Source: Rhodococcus sp. B50
GTDB lineage: Bacteria; Actinomycetota; Actinomycetes; Mycobacteriales; Mycobacteriaceae
Reading direction: 5' to 3'
NCBI RefSeq assembly: GCF_013602415.1
Contig: NZ_WPAG02000002.1
Coordinates: 2,297,480 to 2,361,479 of the forward strand
DNA: 64,000 nt
Shown: piece after piece, positions 59,673 to 64,000 of the stretch
How positions within the stretch are numbered: the stretch's first letter is position 1
How the letters are laid out: each line of letters starts with the position of its first letter
Made by a program: the position numbers and the translations under genes
The notes under the pieces: generated by a model
Databases searched by the model: none
Told to the model about the DNA's origin: nothing
The model's input: only the letters and a program-made list of their open reading frames with translations

Positions 59673-60448
59673 CCGCGCTTCTCACCGCCGAGTTCCGCAA
59701 GGTCCTGAGCCTGCGCTACTGGTGGATCCTCGGCATCGCACCGCTGATGGTGGGCCTGTTCTGTGGCGCACTGACGCTGCCGGTCGCGCGGCAACTCGAA
59801 TACGGCTTCGGCGACGGTGTCGCCGAGGCCGTCGCCGCCGCGGTCGGCATCTCCCTCGCACTGTCGCTGGTCTTCCTGTTCGCCGCGATCTTCGGTGCGG
59901 TGGCGACCGGCAGCGAGTTCGCGCACCGCACGATCGTGACGACCTTCCTCACCACGCGGGGCCGCGATCGCGTCGTCGGCGTGAAACTCGCGACCGTCGC
60001 CGTGATCGGGTTGCTGTACTGCATCGTCACGGAACTCGCGGCGGCCGCGACGCTCGTGTTGTTCGGCGGCGGCTTCGAGGGCGCCGACCTCGGGTCGGTT
60101 GCCAAAGTGCTGTTCATCGGCCTGTTCTGCGCGCTGATGTGGTCACTCATCGGAGCCGGGCTCGGCCTGCTCACACGATCCACGACGGGCAGTGTGCTCG
60201 CGATCTGCGCATGGGTGCCGTTCGGTGAGCTGATCGTCTCGCTCGTCCTGCACGGTCTCGGTCTCGGGACGCTCGCGTCGTACCTGCCGGCGCAGGTCAC
60301 GTGGTACGTGCTGTTCTCGGCGGTGTCGCTGCCCGAGGACGTGACGCTGGAGATGACGTGGCCGCTGGCACCGTTGCTCCTGGTCTTCTGGACCGTGGTG
60401 CTGGGCGGTCTCGGCTGGTGGCGGACCCGAAACGCCGACATCGTCTGA
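59669..60448 (+). CDS. ABC-2 type permease
   Basis: A 259-aa membrane protein with six helices. A short cytoplasmic start (MTALLTAEFRKVLSLRYWW) leads into helix 1. Helix 2 is followed by the coupling region GSEFAHRTIVTTFLTTRGRDRVVGVKLA (about residues 91-118), which is typical of permeases paired with bacitracin-type ATPases. It partners the ATPase coded upstream with a 4-nt overlap. Together they should export or displace a peptide antibiotic or lipid; the substrate is not readable. Confidence 0.88.
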   Translation: MTALLTAEFRKVLSLRYWWILGIAPLMVGLFCGALTLPVARQLEYGFGDGVAEAVAAAVGISLALSLVFLFAAIFGAVATGSEFAHRTIVTTFLTTRGRDRVVGVKLATVAVIGLLYCIVTELAAAATLVLFGGGFEGADLGSVAKVLFIGLFCALMWSLIGAGLGLLTRSTTGSVLAICAWVPFGELIVSLVLHGLGLGTLASYLPAQVTWYVLFSAVSLPEDVTLEMTWPLAPLLLVFWTVVLGGLGWWRTRNADIV

Positions 60449-60524
60449 CGCAGCTCCCTGCGCCCCGGCGTTCTCCGACGGGCTCCGACCCGGTCTGTCG
60501 TCACGCGGCGCTAATGTCGGTTCG

Positions 60525-63500
60525 ATGGCACACGACCCGATTCCGCGCTCGCCGGGATGGATTTCCCGGCTCGTCGCCGAATGCCTGAAACACCGCAGAA
60601 CGGCTCTCGGGGCGCTGGCCGTCACCGTCGTCGCCGCCCTGATCGACATCACCTTCCCGCTGCTGACGAAAGTCGCGGTCGACAGTGCGACCGGGCAGGG
60701 CGATGTGCCCGCCGACGACCTGCGTCTGATCGGTCTCGCCGCAGGGGCGATCGCTGGCGGGGCAGTGATCCGGTTCGGCTGCCAGTACGGGCGGCGCATG
60801 CTCGCCGGACGTCTGTCGCTCGACGTGCAGCACGACCTGCGGTTGCGTCTGCTCGGCTCGCTCCAGCGTCTCGACGGTCACGGTCAGGACCGCATCCGCA
60901 CCGGTCAGGTGGTCTCGCGGTCCATCACCGATCTGCAGCTCGTCCAGGGTCTGCTCGCGATGGTGCCGATGTCGGCGGGCGCGCTGTTGCAGTTCGTGCT
61001 CGCGCTGGTGATCATGATGTCGCTCTCACCACTGCTCACGCTGGTCGCGGTGGTCACGGTCCCGATCATCGGCGGCCTCGTCCGGGTGGTGCGCCCGAAG
61101 CTGTTCGCCGCGACGTGGTCGGCGCAGCAGCGCGCGGCCGATCTCGCCCAGCACGTCGAGGAGACCGTCACCGGGGTGCGGGTCGTGAAGGGATTCGGTC
61201 AGGAGTCCCGCGCCGTCGACCAGCTCGAGGAGCACGGTCGCCGGTTGTACGCGGAGCGTCTGCGCGCGGCCCGGATCAATGCGTGGTTCTCGGCCCCGCT
61301 GGGTGCGATCCCGCAGTTCGGGCTCGTCGCCACGATCGCGCTCGGCGGCTGGCTCGCCCTCGAAGGCGGGATCACCGTGGGTACCTTCGTGGCGTTCACC
61401 GCCTATGTGGCGACGATGACGGCGACGACCCGCACGCTGTCGCAGGTCGTGATCATGGCGCAACTGTCCCGCGCCGCCGTGGAGCGGGTGTACGAGGTGA
61501 TCGACACCGAACCCGACGTCGCCGATCCTCCGCATCCCGTCGCGCTGCCCGACGGTCCGCTCGGGGTGCACCTGAAGGATGTGACGTTCGGCTTCGACGA
61601 CGACCGGGACGTGCTGCGCGGACTCGACCTGGAGATCGCACCCGGCGAGACCGTCGCGATCGTCGGTCCGGCGGGCTCGGGCAAGACCGTGCTCTCGCTG
61701 CTGCTCCCCCGGTTCTACGCGCCGCGCCACGGATCGGTGTGCCTGACCGCCGACGGGCACGACATCGACGTCGGCACCCTGCGCGCCGACGACCTGCGCG
61801 GTGCGGTCGGTCTCGTCTTCGACGAGCCGTTCCTGTTCTCGGATTCGGTCGCGTCCAACATCGCCCTCGGCCGACCCGACGCGTCGGACGACGAGATCCG
61901 GGCCGCTGCGGCAGCGGCGCGCGCCGACGACTTCGTCGATGCGCTGCCCGAGGGCTACGACACCGTCGTCGGCGAACGCGGCCTGACGCTGTCCGGCGGG
62001 CAGCGACAGCGGGTCGCGCTGGCGCGGGCACTGCTCGTCGATCCGCGGGTGCTGATCCTCGACGACGCCACCTCCGCGGTCGACGCCGAGACGGAGGCCG
62101 CGATCTACGGCGCGCTGCGGGCCGGCCGACGCCGCACGACGCTCGTGCTCGCTCATCGGCGATCGACGCTCGCGCTCGCCGACCGGGTCGCCGTGCTCGA
62201 CGACGGACGCATCGTCGACATCGGAACGGTCGACGAACTCGATCACCGCAGTCCCGTCTTCCGGCGTCTGCTCTCGACCGACGAGGACGTCGTGCCGGCT
62301 CCGGAGCGTCCGGTGGCGGCCGGCGAGTTGTGGCCGGAGCGGCCCGGCGACGAGCCGTCCGGGGCCGTCGTCGACACGGCGGTCGCCGGTGGCGGTCGGG
62401 GCGGACCGGCGGGCGGTGGTGGTCGCGGCGGACCTATGACGGGTGCGCTCGGCGCGGTGGCGCCGACCCCGGAACTGCGCGCTGCGGTCGCGGCGCTTCC
62501 CCCCGCCACCGAGACCCCCGGGAGCGATCCGGCCCTGCAGTCCGACTCCCTGCGCCTGCCCGACCCGCAGTTCCGCCTGTGGACGACGCTGCGCCCGGTG
62601 CGTGCCCTGCTCGCACTCGTCGTGCTGTGCCTCGCGGTGGAGTCGCTGACGAGCATCGCGTTCCCGTCGCTCGTGCGGTTCGCCGTCGACCGCGGGGTGA
62701 CCCCGGCCGAGCCGTCGCGGTTGTGGCAGGCGACCGCCGTGGGTGTGGTCCTCGCGCTGCTCGGCTGGATCGCGGTCGCGATCCTGACCGTGCTCACCGC
62801 GCGCGCGGGCGAGCGGGTGCTGTTCGGGCTGCGCGTGCGCTCGTACGCACACCTGCAGCGACTCGGACTCGACTATTACGAACGCGAACTGTCGGGCCGG
62901 ATCATGACCCGGATGACGACCGACGTGGACGCGTTGTCGCAGTTCATCCAGACCGGCCTGTCCACCGCGGTGGTGGCGGTGTTGACTCTCACCGGCATCT
63001 CGATCGCGCTGATCGCGACCGACCTGTCCCTGGCCCTGGTGGTGCTGGCGGTGCTGCCCATCCTGACGGTCGCGACCCTGTGGTTCCGGAAGATCTCGGG
63101 CACGGCGTACGCGCAGTCCCGCGAACGCATATCCCTGGTGAATGCGGATTTCCAGGAGAACGTCACGGGTCTGCGCGCCGCGCAGGCCTACCGCCGCGAG
63201 GAGACCGCCGCCCGTCGTTTCGCCGAGCGCGCGGAGGCCTATCGGCGCAGCCGCCTGCGCTCGCAACGGGCGATCTCGCTGTATTTCCCGTTCATCACCT
63301 TCCTGTCCGACCTCGCGCTCGCCGCGGTCGTCTTCGTCGGGGCGCGGGAGGTGGCGTCGGGTGCGGTCGGGCCGGGTGTACTGATCGCGTTCGTGCTGTA
63401 CCTGAACCTGCTGTTCGCACCCATCCAGCAGTTGTCGCAGGTCTTCGACGGCTACCAGCAGGCAAGGGTGGGTCTGCACCGGATCGGCGACCTCCTGCGG

Positions 63501-64000
63501 ACCGAGAGTTCACTCGAGTCGGCGCAGGAGGGCACGGTCGCCGTCACCGGGCACCTCCGCGGCGACGTCGACCTGCGGGAGGTGGGCTTCCGGTACCGCG
63601 AGGCCGAACGCGAAGCCCTGAGCGGGGTGGACCTGACGATCCCGGCCGGGTCGACGGTCGCCCTGGTGGGCCGGACCGGCGCCGGGAAGTCGACGGTCGT
63701 CAAGCTGCTCGCGCGGTTCTACGACCCCACCTCGGGTTCGGTGCGGGTGGACGGGACCGATCTGCGCCGGTACCGCCTGCGCGACTATCGGGGCCGGCTC
63801 GGCGTCGTGCCGCAGGAGGCACACCTGTTCACGGGCACGGTGGCGACCAACATCGCCTACGGCCGGCCCGACGCGACGCGCGAGGAGATCGAGGCCGCCG
63901 CGCGGGCCGTCGGGGCGCTCGACATGGTCGCGGGGCTCCCCGGCGGGATGAACCATCCGGTGGGTGAGCGCGGGCAGGGTCTGTCGGCGGGCCAGCGGCA
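60525..64000 (+). CDS. Fused double ABC exporter (two membrane and two ATPase domains), 3' end outside window
   Basis: The frame from ATG 60525 stays open to the window end (over 1,158 codons). It encodes, in order: membrane domain 1 (about 15-320), ATPase 1 (Walker A GPAGSGKT with Lys387, LSGGQRQR), a Gly/Pro-rich linker, membrane domain 2 (about 690-985), and ATPase 2 (Walker A GRTGAGKST with Lys1055, Q-loop VVPQEAHLF, signature LSAGQR at the edge). ATPase 1 has VFDEPFLF in place of the Q-loop glutamine and LILDDATSAVD with Asp for the catalytic Glu, so one ATP site is probably impaired. No ribosome site is evident before the ATG. Confidence 0.9.
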   Translation, partial: MAHDPIPRSPGWISRLVAECLKHRRTALGALAVTVVAALIDITFPLLTKVAVDSATGQGDVPADDLRLIGLAAGAIAGGAVIRFGCQYGRRMLAGRLSLDVQHDLRLRLLGSLQRLDGHGQDRIRTGQVVSRSITDLQLVQGLLAMVPMSAGALLQFVLALVIMMSLSPLLTLVAVVTVPIIGGLVRVVRPKLFAATWSAQQRAADLAQHVEETVTGVRVVKGFGQESRAVDQLEEHGRRLYAERLRAARINAWFSAPLGAIPQFGLVATIALGGWLALEGGITVGTFVAFTAYVATMTATTRTLSQVVIMAQLSRAAVERVYEVIDTEPDVADPPHPVALPDGPLGVHLKDVTFGFDDDRDVLRGLDLEIAPGETVAIVGPAGSGKTVLSLLLPRFYAPRHGSVCLTADGHDIDVGTLRADDLRGAVGLVFDEPFLFSDSVASNIALGRPDASDDEIRAAAAAARADDFVDALPEGYDTVVGERGLTLSGGQRQRVALARALLVDPRVLILDDATSAVDAETEAAIYGALRAGRRRTTLVLAHRRSTLALADRVAVLDDGRIVDIGTVDELDHRSPVFRRLLSTDEDVVPAPERPVAAGELWPERPGDEPSGAVVDTAVAGGGRGGPAGGGGRGGPMTGALGAVAPTPELRAAVAALPPATETPGSDPALQSDSLRLPDPQFRLWTTLRPVRALLALVVLCLAVESLTSIAFPSLVRFAVDRGVTPAEPSRLWQATAVGVVLALLGWIAVAILTVLTARAGERVLFGLRVRSYAHLQRLGLDYYERELSGRIMTRMTTDVDALSQFIQTGLSTAVVAVLTLTGISIALIATDLSLALVVLAVLPILTVATLWFRKISGTAYAQSRERISLVNADFQENVTGLRAAQAYRREETAARRFAERAEAYRRSRLRSQRAISLYFPFITFLSDLALAAVVFVGAREVASGAVGPGVLIAFVLYLNLLFAPIQQLSQVFDGYQQARVGLHRIGDLLRTESSLESAQEGTVAVTGHLRGDVDLREVGFRYREAEREALSGVDLTIPAGSTVALVGRTGAGKSTVVKLLARFYDPTSGSVRVDGTDLRRYRLRDYRGRLGVVPQEAHLFTGTVATNIAYGRPDATREEIEAAARAVGALDMVAGLPGGMNHPVGERGQGLSAGQR

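Noticed and set aside
60557..63967. A very long open frame (over 1,100 codons) in a second plus-strand frame.
   Set aside because: Its product is Arg/Ala-rich with no motif. The frame from 60525 carries all ABC motifs in both halves and has the right codon pattern, so this one is a shadow of it.

Overview
The window is high-GC actinobacterial chromosome, most likely from Rhodococcus or a close relative in the Mycobacteriales. The evidence is a mycothiol-dependent maleylpyruvate isomerase, a 3-hydroxybenzoate 6-hydroxylase whose length and active-site positions (H213, Q301) agree with what I recall of the R. jostii RHA1 enzyme, GTG/TTG starts, many 4-nt ATGA/GTGA gene overlaps, FadD15-, LhgO- and EcsC-type genes, and AMIN-like and DUF7159-like cell-envelope proteins. 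No rRNA, tRNA, CRISPR array, insertion sequence or prophage was seen, and no gene-free stretch exceeds 300 bases.

1-8.0 kb: the 3' part of a KAS III gene and a secreted excalibur protein are followed by a complete 3-hydroxybenzoate/gentisate module. It holds uptake (AAHS-family MFS), 6-hydroxylation to gentisate, ring cleavage (gentisate 1,2-dioxygenase), mycothiol-dependent isomerisation, fumarylpyruvate hydrolysis and a divergent IclR regulator. A 17-bp perfect palindrome covers the IclR start codon, and a weaker copy lies before the dioxygenase gene.

8-20 kb: a LuxR-type regulator sits next to a GT1-like glycosyltransferase. Then come an SRPBCC protein, a secreted TTHB210-like protein, an LhgO-type oxidase and an NAD(P)-binding protein. 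A second aromatic-type module follows: a MhpA-like flavin hydroxylase with an extra C-terminal helical domain, an MHS transporter and a LysR regulator. A PadR regulator coupled to a membrane protein closes the stretch.

20-33 kb: two unrecognised proteins lie together, one of 691 aa with alpha-CTD-like and winged-helix-like segments. After them are an HMG-CoA-lyase-like/glycerate kinase pair, a DUF7159-like membrane protein, a lipoprotein overlapping a DUF1023 hydrolase gene, a FtsX-type ABC system and an SDR. Two DnaA-box-like 9-mers lie behind the FtsX operon.

33-45 kb: a deoxyribonuclease IV gene is broken by one frameshift. It is followed by an ABC-2 exporter with its TetR regulator, an AMIN-like lipoprotein, an ABC exporter behind a promoter of MerR/SoxR architecture, a DinB fragment, a DEAD-box helicase, a TrpB-like enzyme, a phosphoribosyltransferase and FadD15.

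45-64 kb: this part holds hydrolases, an amino-acid deaminase/aldolase-like PLP enzyme with a TetR regulator, a sugar-lactone oxidase, adenine deaminase, a crotonase, a truncated AMP-binding protein, a DHA2 MFS exporter, a GNAT, a GST-like reductase, an AraC/VOC pair, an EcsC protein, an ABC-2 system, and the start of a fused double ABC exporter that runs off the window.
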